DNA of 64,000 nt from Treponema bryantii. Lineage in GTDB: Bacteria; Spirochaetota; Spirochaetia; Treponematales; Treponemataceae. Below are positions 38,756 to 47,258 of this stretch, piece after piece. Below the pieces are notes generated by a model. It did no database searches. It was not told where the DNA came from and saw only the letters and a list, made by a program, of their open reading frames with translations. The DNA is taken from contig NZ_FORI01000004.1 of NCBI RefSeq assembly GCF_900113965.1, positions 62,001 through 126,000 on the forward strand, in the 5' to 3' direction. How positions within the stretch are numbered: the stretch's first letter is position 1; every line of letters begins with the position of its first letter. The position numbers and the translations under genes were made by a program.

Positions 38756-39526
38756 GTGAGAAAAATATTTTTCGAAGTAAAACAATTCTTTGTTTCAGCA
38801 TTACGACTCCTTTATGTTTTCATAAGCGGCGGGCGAAAATGTGCGGTATGCGGTTCTCTTGTGTTCTTAAGACCAGTCTGCAGTTCCTGCATGAAAAAGC
38901 ATTTTTCTGTAAGTCGACTTCTTGAAAAAGAGCGGTGTGAATGCTGCGGCAGGGAGTTAATCAGCATGAAAGACAAATGCATGATTTGTCGTGAAAACCC
39001 GGTACTTAAAAATACCGACAGGGTTATTCCGCTTTTTTCTTACAGACTATGGAACAGAGAACTTATGTTCAGATGGAAAATGTCTGAAGAAAGAGAGTTT
39101 TCACCAATCTTTGCAAAGCTTTTATGTGAAGTACTTAGAAAAACAGACAACAGAGTAATTGTACCTGTTCCGCCAAGAAAGGGAAAAATCCGGAAAAATG
39201 GCTGGGATCAGATAGATGAACTTTGTTCTTTTCTCGAAAAACGCTATGGCTTTAAGGTACTGAAAATCCTTGAAAGAAATTCTTCGAAGCAGCAGAAAAA
39301 ATTATCCCGCATTCAAAGATTGGAATCGATAAAGTCTGCTTATTCCCTATGTTCTTCTAAGGTAATTGACCGTGCCCTAAAGCCTTTTTCCGGCCGCCTG
39401 CCGAGTTCTGTATGCATTATCGATGATGTTTGTACTACAGGTTCTACTTTGGAAAGCTGTGCCGAGATCTTAAAAAAGGAGGGTATAACAGTTGTAAATG
39501 CGGTGACGCTTTTTACTGTGGATTGA
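38756..39526 (+). CDS. ComF family phosphoribosyltransferase-like protein
   Basis: About 256 residues from GTG 38756; a TTG at 38738 is an alternative and neither has a ribosome binding site. Four CxxC pairs in the first ~85 residues (CAVCGS, CSSC, CECCGR, CMIC) form a double zinc ribbon. A phosphoribosyltransferase domain follows with VIVPVPPRKGKIRKNGWDQ and the PRPP loop IIDDVCTTGSTLESC. In naturally competent bacteria ComFC acts in DNA uptake; no other com genes are here, so that role is not implied. Confidence 0.85.
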   Translation: MRKIFFEVKQFFVSALRLLYVFISGGRKCAVCGSLVFLRPVCSSCMKKHFSVSRLLEKERCECCGRELISMKDKCMICRENPVLKNTDRVIPLFSYRLWNRELMFRWKMSEEREFSPIFAKLLCEVLRKTDNRVIVPVPPRKGKIRKNGWDQIDELCSFLEKRYGFKVLKILERNSSKQQKKLSRIQRLESIKSAYSLCSSKVIDRALKPFSGRLPSSVCIIDDVCTTGSTLESCAEILKKEGITVVNAVTLFTVD

Positions 39527-39535
39527 AGAATTGCA

Positions 39536-39564
39536 TTGCAAAACCTTGATTTTAGGAGTATTAT
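39536..39564 (+). promoter_or_regulatory. Promoter for the cheW operon
   Basis: TTGCAA (39536-39541), 17-nt spacer, TATTAT (39559-39564). Transcription would start near 39571, leaving a leader of about 28 bases that contains TTGGAGGA before the cheW ATG. Confidence 0.45.
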
Positions 39565-39598
39565 TATAAGGATAGGTTTTATTATCTTGGAGGATCGC

Positions 39599-40072
39599 AT
39601 GGCTAATGATGTACAGTATCAAATGGTAACGTTTCATCTTGGAGAAGAATTATATGGTGTTAACATCATGGATGTTAAAGAGATTGTAAGACTCCAGAAT
39701 GTCCGCGTTATTCCTAATGCCCCATATTATGTTGAGGGTATTATCAATCTTCGTGGTGAGATTATTCCTATTATAGATTTGCATAAACGCTTCAAGATTC
39801 AGGCTTCTACAAAGTCTGAAGACATAGAAATGGAAGGTGGTTTTATTATCCTTAATATAGATGGTAGCAAAATCGGTATTATTATCGATAAAGTTGAGCG
39901 CGTTGTTACCGTAAAAGGTGAGGATGTAAAGGACCCTCCACAGATGTTAAGCGGAATCGGAACAGAGTATATCGAAGGCGTTGTACGCGAGGAAACAGGC
40001 TATCTTATTATGCTGAACACCCGCAAGCTCTTCAACGCTAAAGAATTACAGAAAATTATCGATATCCAGTAA
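39599..40072 (+). CDS. cheW: Chemotaxis coupling protein CheW
   Basis: 157 residues from ATG 39599 with TTGGAGGA upstream. The CheW fold is seen from YQMVTFHLGEELYGVNIMDV through VRVIPNAPYYVEGIINLRGE and PIIDLHKRF to the end. CheW links methyl-accepting chemoreceptors to the CheA kinase. The gene is separated from cheA but heads an operon with NAD kinase and recN, an arrangement I recall for the second cheW of T. pallidum. Confidence 0.94.
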   Translation: MANDVQYQMVTFHLGEELYGVNIMDVKEIVRLQNVRVIPNAPYYVEGIINLRGEIIPIIDLHKRFKIQASTKSEDIEMEGGFIILNIDGSKIGIIIDKVERVVTVKGEDVKDPPQMLSGIGTEYIEGVVREETGYLIMLNTRKLFNAKELQKIIDIQ

Positions 40073-40077
40073 ATTAA

Positions 40078-41133
40078 ATGATACAGACTTACAGTACAAC
40101 TATTCGTAGAAAAGAAATGGATGCGGTTTTAACCTGCATGGTAGACGAAAAAATTGGTCCCGGCGAGTTAAACGCAAGATTGATCCAGACGGTAAAGGAA
40201 TTTACTAAATGTGACGGCGCAGTAGCTCTCAGAAGCCCTGCAATCGCTTTAAAATATGCTTTACAGGCCCTTGATTTTGAAAAGGGCGGAAAGATTATGA
40301 TTTCGGCTCTGGCTCCAGCCTGGCAGTATCAGACTGTTGAAAGCCTTGGATATGAGCCTCTCGTACTTGATGTAGACGAGGTTTCTGGCCTTGTAACTGC
40401 AGAAATTGTTTCCAAAGGAATCCAGGCTGGTGGACGTCTTCTTATTCTTCATGAAACAGAAGGTATTCTCCCAGATTTCGAAGGCATTATGGCTCTTGGT
40501 ATTCCTGTAATCGAAGATATTTCACAGAGCGCAGGTGCATCAGTTCCAGTAAAGAATGCTGAAGGTGTACCAACAGAAGAACGTAAGCTTGCTGGTTCTT
40601 TTGGTATTTACACAATTATGGGACTTGAAGAACGCGATGTTCTTACAGCCGGTGGTGGAGCTGTGCTTATGGCACCTGGCCGCCGTGAATGGATTGTTCT
40701 TAAGAAGTTCTCTGATGCAGCACCTCTGACAGACCTTTTACCTGATATTAACTGTGCACTTGCATGGGTTCAGGTTCGTGAATATCCTCGTAACGAAAAG
40801 ACAAGAAAGGAACTGTTTTCTATGTTCCATCAGGCTTGTCTTATTGGCCGTCATAAAATGTATGCACGCGAAATGGAAGAGGGCTCTACTATGAGCTGTT
40901 TCCCATTAATTCTTGCAAGTTCATTTAAGGACGTTAAGCAGTATGCTTCAAGAAAAGAAATTGAAGTTCAGCTTGCATATGATAACTCTGTAATTGCCTT
41001 AAAGGATGAATTGTCTGAATCCTGCATTCATGCAAAATCGCTTTATCTGCGCTGTGTTCATATTCCGCTTTATCCGCGTTTGACTCACGCAGAGAGTGCA
41101 AAAATTGTTAAGGTTTTGAGCTCCCTGCCATAA
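40078..41133 (+). CDS. DegT/DnrJ-type aminotransferase-like protein lacking the PLP lysine
   Basis: 351 residues with the fold-type I aminotransferase pattern of the DegT/DnrJ/EryC1 sugar aminotransferase family: AVALRSPAIALKYALQALDF early, PVIEDISQSAGA with the conserved Asp near residue 145. In the family a lysine precedes the glycine-rich turn (as in FHxxKxxxxGEGG). Here the segment reads GIYTIMGLEERDVLTAGGGA, with Glu at that position. Without the Schiff-base lysine it may be a non-transaminating PLP protein or a structural relative. It starts six bases after cheW. Confidence 0.7.
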   Translation: MIQTYSTTIRRKEMDAVLTCMVDEKIGPGELNARLIQTVKEFTKCDGAVALRSPAIALKYALQALDFEKGGKIMISALAPAWQYQTVESLGYEPLVLDVDEVSGLVTAEIVSKGIQAGGRLLILHETEGILPDFEGIMALGIPVIEDISQSAGASVPVKNAEGVPTEERKLAGSFGIYTIMGLEERDVLTAGGGAVLMAPGRREWIVLKKFSDAAPLTDLLPDINCALAWVQVREYPRNEKTRKELFSMFHQACLIGRHKMYAREMEEGSTMSCFPLILASSFKDVKQYASRKEIEVQLAYDNSVIALKDELSESCIHAKSLYLRCVHIPLYPRLTHAESAKIVKVLSSLP

Positions 41134-41145
41134 AAAAAGGAACGA

Positions 41146-41988
41146 ATGAAAAAGGCTCTTTTAATTATAAATGTAAGCAAAGATGAATCGATGACTCTGG
41201 CACAGGAAATTGCAGAATACCTTTCTAAAAAAGGTATTGAACATGATTTTCTGAGCTTTGACGGCTTTGTTGATAATACAGATTTTAAGGGCTATGATTT
41301 TGTAATTTCTCTTGGCGGCGATGGAACTGTTCTTTACGCTGCCAGAAATGCCTCTAAATACGGGCTTCCTGTTTTTCCTGTAAATCTTGGTGAATTCGGC
41401 TTTATTGCTTCTGTACAGCCAGATGAATGGAAGAAAGAACTCAAAGTTTTCCTGGACGGTAAATCCTCTTTTGAAAAGAGATCAATGCTTAAGGTTGAAG
41501 TTCTTAGAGAAGGAAAGAAAATCTATTCTTCTCTAAGTCTTAATGACGCTGTTATTTCAACTCAAAGAGGAGTATCTACTGTTATGCTTTCTGTAAAACG
41601 TAATTCACTTCCTCTTTGCCGCTTAAAGGCAGACGGCCTTATTTTAGCAACACCAACAGGTTCTACAGCTTATTCTGCAGCTGCGGGGGGACCAATTGTT
41701 TCTCCTGATCTGGAAGCATTTGTTCTTACTCCGCTTAATTCATTTTCACTTTCAAGCCGCCCGGTTGTATTAAGCCCGGACAGCGTTCTTGAAGTAACTG
41801 TAGAAAAAAGCCGTGCAAAAGATATGTTTTTCACAGTAGACGGACAGGAACCTTTCCCAATTAAATGCGGAGATATTATTTCGGTAGTTTTGAATAAAAA
41901 GAAAGCAATGCTTGTAGCAGGCTCCGCAGAAAAATTCTATAACGCGCTCAGATCAAAATTAAACTGGTCGGGGGTACCTCATGCTTGA
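41146..41988 (+). CDS. nadK: NAD kinase
   Basis: 280 residues. The signature ISLGGDGTVLYAAR is near residue 55, FPVNLGEFGFIA follows, and the second motif LILATPTGSTAYSAAAGGP is present, along with the Asp of FFTVDGQEPF. The enzyme phosphorylates NAD to NADP. It overlaps recN by eight bases, the classical nadK-recN pairing. Confidence 0.95.
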   Translation: MKKALLIINVSKDESMTLAQEIAEYLSKKGIEHDFLSFDGFVDNTDFKGYDFVISLGGDGTVLYAARNASKYGLPVFPVNLGEFGFIASVQPDEWKKELKVFLDGKSSFEKRSMLKVEVLREGKKIYSSLSLNDAVISTQRGVSTVMLSVKRNSLPLCRLKADGLILATPTGSTAYSAAAGGPIVSPDLEAFVLTPLNSFSLSSRPVVLSPDSVLEVTVEKSRAKDMFFTVDGQEPFPIKCGDIISVVLNKKKAMLVAGSAEKFYNALRSKLNWSGVPHA

Positions 41989-43723
41989 AGATTTAACCAT
42001 TAAAGATTTTGCACTTATAGATTCAGACTATCTGGAATTTACAAAAGGTTTTACAGTTTTATCTGGTGAAACAGGTGCTGGTAAATCCATTTTGATTGGA
42101 GCGCTTTCATTTTTGCTTGGCGGTAAGGCAGATGTTCAGCAGATTCGAGCCGGAAAAAAAGAGGCTAGTGTAAGCGGAACCTTTTTGATTCCTTCAGGAC
42201 TTCCAGTCCGCACTGAATATACAGATGAAGATGAGCCACGCAATGCACTTGAATGGCTTTCTTTCCACGGTATTGAAATTGAAAATGACCGTGTTCTCTT
42301 ACGCCGTATAATCCGCGATACAGGAAAAAATGGTGCCTGGATTAATGATACACCGGTAACCCGCGGAGACCTTGCACAGTTTTCAGCTTTTCTTGTAGAT
42401 ATTCACGGCCAGCATGAGCATCAGTCGCTCATGAAAGTTGCTGAGCACAGAAAATATCTTGATGCCCGAGCCGGAATTACAGCAGAAGTTGAAGCCTTTA
42501 CTCAAAAATATGCAGAACTTGTACAGAAGAGAAAACAGCTTGCTCAGTACAATATGTCTGACAGTGAGCGTCTTCGTAAGCTTGATATGATGACCTTTGC
42601 TGTTCAGGAAATTACAGAGGCTAAACTAAAGCCACATGAAGATGCCGATCTTGAAGACGAACAGGCTCGTCTTGCTTCATATGAAAAGATTTATTCAGAT
42701 GTAGATTCAATCAACCAGCTTCTTTCAGATGATGAAAATGGTGTAATTGGTCTTTTGAAAAAGATTCGCAGAGACTCAAATCACGTTACAGATCTTGATA
42801 AATCTCTTGCAACTCTTGATGACCGTGTTGAATCTGCCTTTTATGAGCTTTCAGATATCGCCCAGGAGTTTTCTTCATATCAGAATGCCCTGGTTTATGA
42901 TCCTTCAAGACTTGCTGTTGTAGAAGAAAGACTTTCACTTATCTACAACCTTAAGAAAAAATATGCAGAGTCTGTAAACTCTTCTCTTAGTCAGGTGTTT
43001 GCATATCTTGAACAGGCCCAGAAGTTTATTGAAGAAAATGCTGATGGAAACAGTCGTCGCGAAGCCCTCATGGCAGAAATCAAAGTGCTTGAAAAAGAAG
43101 TGCTTGAAGATGCAGAAAAGCTTTCAAAAGCCCGCAAGGCAGCAGCTTCTACAATGAATGAAGAAGTTGATCAGATTCTTGCAAAGCTTGGAATGAAGGG
43201 AACAACCTTTGCCGTACAGATTAATCAGAAGGCTGGCAGCGATGTTGAACAGCTTTGTGGTCCGTATGGTAAAGATGATATAGAGTTTATGATTAGCGCA
43301 AATCCAGGAAATCCTCCGCTTCCTCTTGCAAAAATTGCTTCTGGTGGTGAACTTTCCCGAGTTATGCTTGCGCTCAAAACAATTTTTGCCCGTACAGACA
43401 GCGTAGAAACTCTTGTATTTGATGAGATAGATACAGGTATTGGTGGAGAAGTTGCCGTTGCAGTAGGTGCTCATATGAAGAATTTGTCTAAAAACAGACA
43501 AATTTTCTGCATTACACATCTAGCGAGCATCGCAGTTTATGCCGATAATCAGATTAAGATAGAGAAGAGTGTCTCTGGAGAAATTACCTCTTCAAATGTT
43601 TATCCAGTGGAAGGCGAAGCTCGTGTGGCTGAAATTGCACGTATGCTTTCCGGTGATTCTGATACATCGCAGTCTCTGGAGCATGCACGTTCTCTTCTTG
43701 CTAAATATAGCGGAGGTAACTGA
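41981..43723 (+). CDS. recN: DNA repair protein RecN
   Basis: 580 residues of the SMC-like RecN family. Walker A GETGAGKSIL is near residue 29. A central coiled coil spans roughly residues 160-390. The C-terminal signature ASGGELSRVMLALK, Walker B ETLVFDEIDTGIGG and the ITHL motif follow. RecN holds DNA ends together in double-strand break repair. The start overlaps nadK and the stop shares one base with the next gene. Confidence 0.95.
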   Translation: MLEDLTIKDFALIDSDYLEFTKGFTVLSGETGAGKSILIGALSFLLGGKADVQQIRAGKKEASVSGTFLIPSGLPVRTEYTDEDEPRNALEWLSFHGIEIENDRVLLRRIIRDTGKNGAWINDTPVTRGDLAQFSAFLVDIHGQHEHQSLMKVAEHRKYLDARAGITAEVEAFTQKYAELVQKRKQLAQYNMSDSERLRKLDMMTFAVQEITEAKLKPHEDADLEDEQARLASYEKIYSDVDSINQLLSDDENGVIGLLKKIRRDSNHVTDLDKSLATLDDRVESAFYELSDIAQEFSSYQNALVYDPSRLAVVEERLSLIYNLKKKYAESVNSSLSQVFAYLEQAQKFIEENADGNSRREALMAEIKVLEKEVLEDAEKLSKARKAAASTMNEEVDQILAKLGMKGTTFAVQINQKAGSDVEQLCGPYGKDDIEFMISANPGNPPLPLAKIASGGELSRVMLALKTIFARTDSVETLVFDEIDTGIGGEVAVAVGAHMKNLSKNRQIFCITHLASIAVYADNQIKIEKSVSGEITSSNVYPVEGEARVAEIARMLSGDSDTSQSLEHARSLLAKYSGGN

Positions 43724-44526
43724 TGTCAAAGATCTCAGAAGAAACAAGACTTCATTTCAGCGAGGCAATTCAGCCTTACAAGGGAAAAATTACTGCAACT
43801 CTCGAAAAAGAAAAGACCATGCTCAATGGTATGCATAAGGGTGATATTGATTACGAAAATAAAAAACTCCTCTTATGTGAAGATATGATTTATGCAGCAT
43901 CTCTTTATATGGCACAGAACAGTCTTTCACTTCGTCTTATGGAAGTAAAGAACAATGATGCCCTTAATGATGCGCGTAAGCTTTTATATAAGGCAATTAT
44001 TTATCTTGAAGAGATTGTTTCTGATACTATTGATGTTCCTTATGCTGATCTTACACCTCTTCTGGAACCAATTCATAATGTACCTATTATCCGCCGTTAT
44101 ACAATTATCCGTAAGCTCGGACTTGCAATTACCATGCTTAAAGATGCTTTCGGTGATAACAGTAAATGGAAATGGTCATTTGTAGAACTTGAAGGACGTT
44201 TCGCAACAGTTTCAAAGAACTTTATTGATATGAAGGCTGCATACAAGGATTATTTTGATCCTTCATGTGGTGAGTATGAAACAACAGTCCTCTATATCAG
44301 AATGATTCAAAAACAGCTGAATGATTCTGCAACTGCATACCGTGATAAATACGAGCTTTCGACACGTCGTATTGATGACATGCGAAATGCTATTAAATAT
44401 CTGCTTGCACTCCGCAAGCTTTATATCGCTATAGGCGACTCAAATCAGGCAGAAGAAGTAAAGAAAAAGGCTGTTGTCTGGAAAGATAAGATGGACGCAG
44501 ACCATAAGGCCGGCTTGAGTAACTAA
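43723..44526 (+). CDS. Hypothetical helical protein in the recN operon
   Basis: 267 residues, no signal peptide or membrane segment. Mostly amphipathic helices, with an acidic-basic pattern such as NNDALNDARKLLYKAIIYLEEI and a C-terminal coiled coil. I know of no characterised family; T. pallidum has, as I recall, a similar unassigned gene after recN. The start shares its A with the recN stop (TGATG), so it is translated with recN. A cytoplasmic scaffold is possible but unproven. Confidence 0.7.
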   Translation: MSKISEETRLHFSEAIQPYKGKITATLEKEKTMLNGMHKGDIDYENKKLLLCEDMIYAASLYMAQNSLSLRLMEVKNNDALNDARKLLYKAIIYLEEIVSDTIDVPYADLTPLLEPIHNVPIIRRYTIIRKLGLAITMLKDAFGDNSKWKWSFVELEGRFATVSKNFIDMKAAYKDYFDPSCGEYETTVLYIRMIQKQLNDSATAYRDKYELSTRRIDDMRNAIKYLLALRKLYIAIGDSNQAEEVKKKAVVWKDKMDADHKAGLSN

Positions 44527-44537
44527 CGGAATTTAAC

Positions 44538-45761
44538 ATGAATAAGAAACTCGCACTGAAAATCTTCGAAGGATTCTCAATTCAACGATGGAATGATTTA
44601 ATCCGTCCTTTTGACCTTGTAGAAATGGACAAAGCAGCGGAAAAAATGGTTCTTGCATACATCATTGGAAAATACGAAGAAAACAAAGGAAACTACATCG
44701 ACTGGAAATGGATGATTTATGCTTCTTTGTTTGACCTTCTGCGTAAGATTTCTCTGTGTGACATTAAGGCTCCTGTTCAGCAGATGCTGCGCCGTCAGTT
44801 CCCGAATGAATACATGCATCTGAATGAATGGGTTTTGAATCAGTACAAACAGATTATGCCTGATGAACAGTTGTTCTCTGAATTTACAATTTACGTAGGA
44901 CGACAGGCAGGATCTTTCCCTGTTCCAGAAGAATTAAAAACTTCAATGGATGTTTACCGTGCTGCTCACAAATATTCAACAATGCGAGAGCTTGAAATGC
45001 TTGCTGTTGTAAACGAAAAAGAGCGTCTTAAGAATATCCGTAATGATCTTGAAGCTGAGATTCAGCCTTATCTTTATCTTGAAGGATTGCAGAAGTTAGT
45101 AACACATCAGAAAGCTTTTGATTTTATCCTTAAAATTGAACAGCTTCGTTTCCAGACAAGATGGAATCAGACTCCGCGTATTCCTGCGACTTCTGTATTA
45201 GGACACTGTTTCTACGTTGCAATCATGACTCTTTTACTTGGCCGTGAATCAAATCCAGATATGTGCGACCGCCGTGTAATCAATAATTATTTCAGTGCAT
45301 TATTCCACGATCTTCCAGAATCTGTTACCCGTGATATTATTTCGCCTGTAAAGACTGCTACAGATGATTTACCAAATATCGTAAAGAAGATTGAAGATGA
45401 AATTGTAAGCAAAGAACTTGTTCCGTTGATGGAGCCGTTCTTTGCAGATGAATTGATTTATTACACAAGTGATGAGTTTACAGACCGCATTCTCGATAAG
45501 AAGGGTAAAATAGTTCACGTTTCCTGGGAAGATTTGAACAAGAAGTATAATGCAGCAGAGTTTGAGCCAATTGACGGACGTCTGGTTAGAATCTGTGATC
45601 ATTTTTCTGCGCTTATGGAAGCTGATATTTCTATTAAGCATGGTATTACTTCGGAGCATCTTACTAAGGGACGTGACGGTACGCTTGCGCATTATAAAGA
45701 AAATGAAATTATCAGCGGTATTAATGTAAATAAATTATTTACAGAAATAGTTAGTGATTAA
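44538..45761 (+). CDS. HD domain protein, YfbR/HD_3-like
   Basis: 407 residues. The second half carries an HD-type metal site: LGHCFYVAIMTLLLGRE with the first histidine, then FSALFHDLPESVTRDIISPV with the paired His-Asp and further acid residues, near residues 225-275. This pattern matches the HD_3/YfbR-like nucleotidases. The first ~200 residues are helical and not recognised. It follows the hypothetical after 12 bases and ends overlapping the next open frame's leader. Confidence 0.75.
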   Translation: MNKKLALKIFEGFSIQRWNDLIRPFDLVEMDKAAEKMVLAYIIGKYEENKGNYIDWKWMIYASLFDLLRKISLCDIKAPVQQMLRRQFPNEYMHLNEWVLNQYKQIMPDEQLFSEFTIYVGRQAGSFPVPEELKTSMDVYRAAHKYSTMRELEMLAVVNEKERLKNIRNDLEAEIQPYLYLEGLQKLVTHQKAFDFILKIEQLRFQTRWNQTPRIPATSVLGHCFYVAIMTLLLGRESNPDMCDRRVINNYFSALFHDLPESVTRDIISPVKTATDDLPNIVKKIEDEIVSKELVPLMEPFFADELIYYTSDEFTDRILDKKGKIVHVSWEDLNKKYNAAEFEPIDGRLVRICDHFSALMEADISIKHGITSEHLTKGRDGTLAHYKENEIISGINVNKLFTEIVSD

Positions 45762-45792
45762 CTATGTAAATAAATTTGCCGATAATAAAAAT

Positions 45793-46701
45793 ATGAAAAC
45801 ATCTTTTAGTAAATTATTCTCGCTTATTTCAATCTTTTTTATCATGCTTACAACTCTTTATGCAGACATTACATACAAGGTTGAAAAGGGCGATACTCTA
45901 TATTCAATCAGCCGTAAATATCAGATTACAGTAGCAGAACTTCGTACGGCTAATAACCTTTCTGAAAATGACGTTATCAAAGTTGGACAGAAGCTCATCA
46001 TTCCAGATGCTGATATCGGAACAGCAGCGGCTCTTTCTTCAACTAAGAACTCAGCTTCTTCAGCACCTGCCGGAAAAACTGTTGAATATGTAGTTGCTAA
46101 AGGTGATACTCTTTACGGAATTGCACGTAAAAACGGAATGTCTGTGGCAGACCTTATGTCCTTGAATAATCTTGATTCTTCTGCAGTTATTAAGGTTGGA
46201 CAGAAACTTAAAGTTACTGTTGGTACTCCTGCAAGTTCAGATAATACAAAGAAAACTGAACCTGCAAAGTCTGGTGAGACAGTAATTAAGGTTAATGAGC
46301 CTGCTCCGGATACACGCACTTATGGTACTACAGTAAATGCTGATGCCAATACAAAATGGCCTGTTGCTTCTCCAAAAATTACTCAGGTAAAGGGTAAGAT
46401 TTCTGGTGTACAGCTTTCCGCAAAAACAAACGAGCCGGTTCTTTGTATTCATGAAGGAACTGTAATGTATGTTGGTGTTTACCGCGGATTTGGTCAGGTT
46501 GTTTTTGTACAATCTAAAACAGGTTTAATTTATGCTTATACAGGTCTTGGTTCTGTAAAAGTTCGTAAGGGTGAATATGCAATTTCAGGAAGCGAGCTTG
46601 GAACTGCCGGACTTGATTCATTAAGTCAGAAATATCAGATTACCTTTATGGTATTCCAGAACGGCCAGCCTATTGATCCTGCAAAGGCTCCTAGAAACTA
46701 G
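45793..46701 (+). CDS. LysM protein with degenerate LytM (M23) domain
   Basis: 302 residues from ATG 45793, which gives a signal peptide (KLFSLISIFFIMLTTLYA). Two LysM repeats follow (ITYKVEKGDTLYSISRKY and VEYVVAKGDTLYGIARKN), binding peptidoglycan. The C-terminal ~130 residues have the LytM beta fold (NEPVLCIHEGTVMYVGVYRG ... ITFMVFQNGQPIDP), but the zinc-binding histidines of active M23 peptidases are missing: the HxH strand reads ITFMVF. This is like EnvC/NlpD, which activate amidases instead of cutting. The stop overlaps the convergent exonuclease. Confidence 0.82.
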   Translation: MKTSFSKLFSLISIFFIMLTTLYADITYKVEKGDTLYSISRKYQITVAELRTANNLSENDVIKVGQKLIIPDADIGTAAALSSTKNSASSAPAGKTVEYVVAKGDTLYGIARKNGMSVADLMSLNNLDSSAVIKVGQKLKVTVGTPASSDNTKKTEPAKSGETVIKVNEPAPDTRTYGTTVNADANTKWPVASPKITQVKGKISGVQLSAKTNEPVLCIHEGTVMYVGVYRGFGQVVFVQSKTGLIYAYTGLGSVKVRKGEYAISGSELGTAGLDSLSQKYQITFMVFQNGQPIDPAKAPRN

Positions 46702-47258
46702 CGTTCCATACACTTCTTAAAAAGTTCCATACAGGTTACCGCATCGTCAAAGGCTCTGTGAGAAGAGCCTTTATCTATTCCAAAATAATCTGCAAGAAAA
46801 TCTAATTTATGTGATTCAGTTTCGGGAAAAATAATTCTTGAAAGCTGAAGTGTATCTACTGCATGATTTTTTGTTACAGGCATGTGACAGAGTTCGCATT
46901 CTGCATTCAGAAAATTAAGATCAAATTGTGCGTTGTGGGCAACGAGAATTGTATCTTTAATAAAATCAATGAAAGAAGGAAGATGCATTGAAATAGGATC
47001 TTCTGCATCAACCATTTCCTGTGTTATATGAGTAAGTCCGATTATAAAAGGTGAGAGTATCTGATCCGGATCAAATAAATGAGTCCATTTAGAAAGAATG
47101 CCGTCCTTTGTAAAGCGGACGGCACCTATTTCCATTATCCTGCTGTTTGTCGGAGACACACCTGTTGTCTCCGTATCAAAGGCAGTGAAGACTGCGCCGT
47201 CTTCGTAAAGCTTGCGCAGTCTTCTTAAATCAGTAATTTTCTTATTTGGATGCTGCAT
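46698..47258 (-). CDS. DnaQ-like 3'-5' exonuclease
   Basis: 186 residues from ATG 47258; a longer frame to 47411 runs through the phosphomutase gene. The three exonuclease motifs are clear: ExoI FTAFDTETTG, ExoII LVAHNAQFDLNFL and ExoIII HRAFDDAVTCMELF with the HxxxxD spacing. It could be the proofreading epsilon subunit or a stand-alone exonuclease; the length fits epsilon without the C-terminal polymerase-binding tail. The start overlaps the end of the upstream pgm gene by 17 bases. Confidence 0.82.
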   Translation of the reverse strand: MQHPNKKITDLRRLRKLYEDGAVFTAFDTETTGVSPTNSRIMEIGAVRFTKDGILSKWTHLFDPDQILSPFIIGLTHITQEMVDAEDPISMHLPSFIDFIKDTILVAHNAQFDLNFLNAECELCHMPVTKNHAVDTLQLSRIIFPETESHKLDFLADYFGIDKGSSHRAFDDAVTCMELFKKCMER

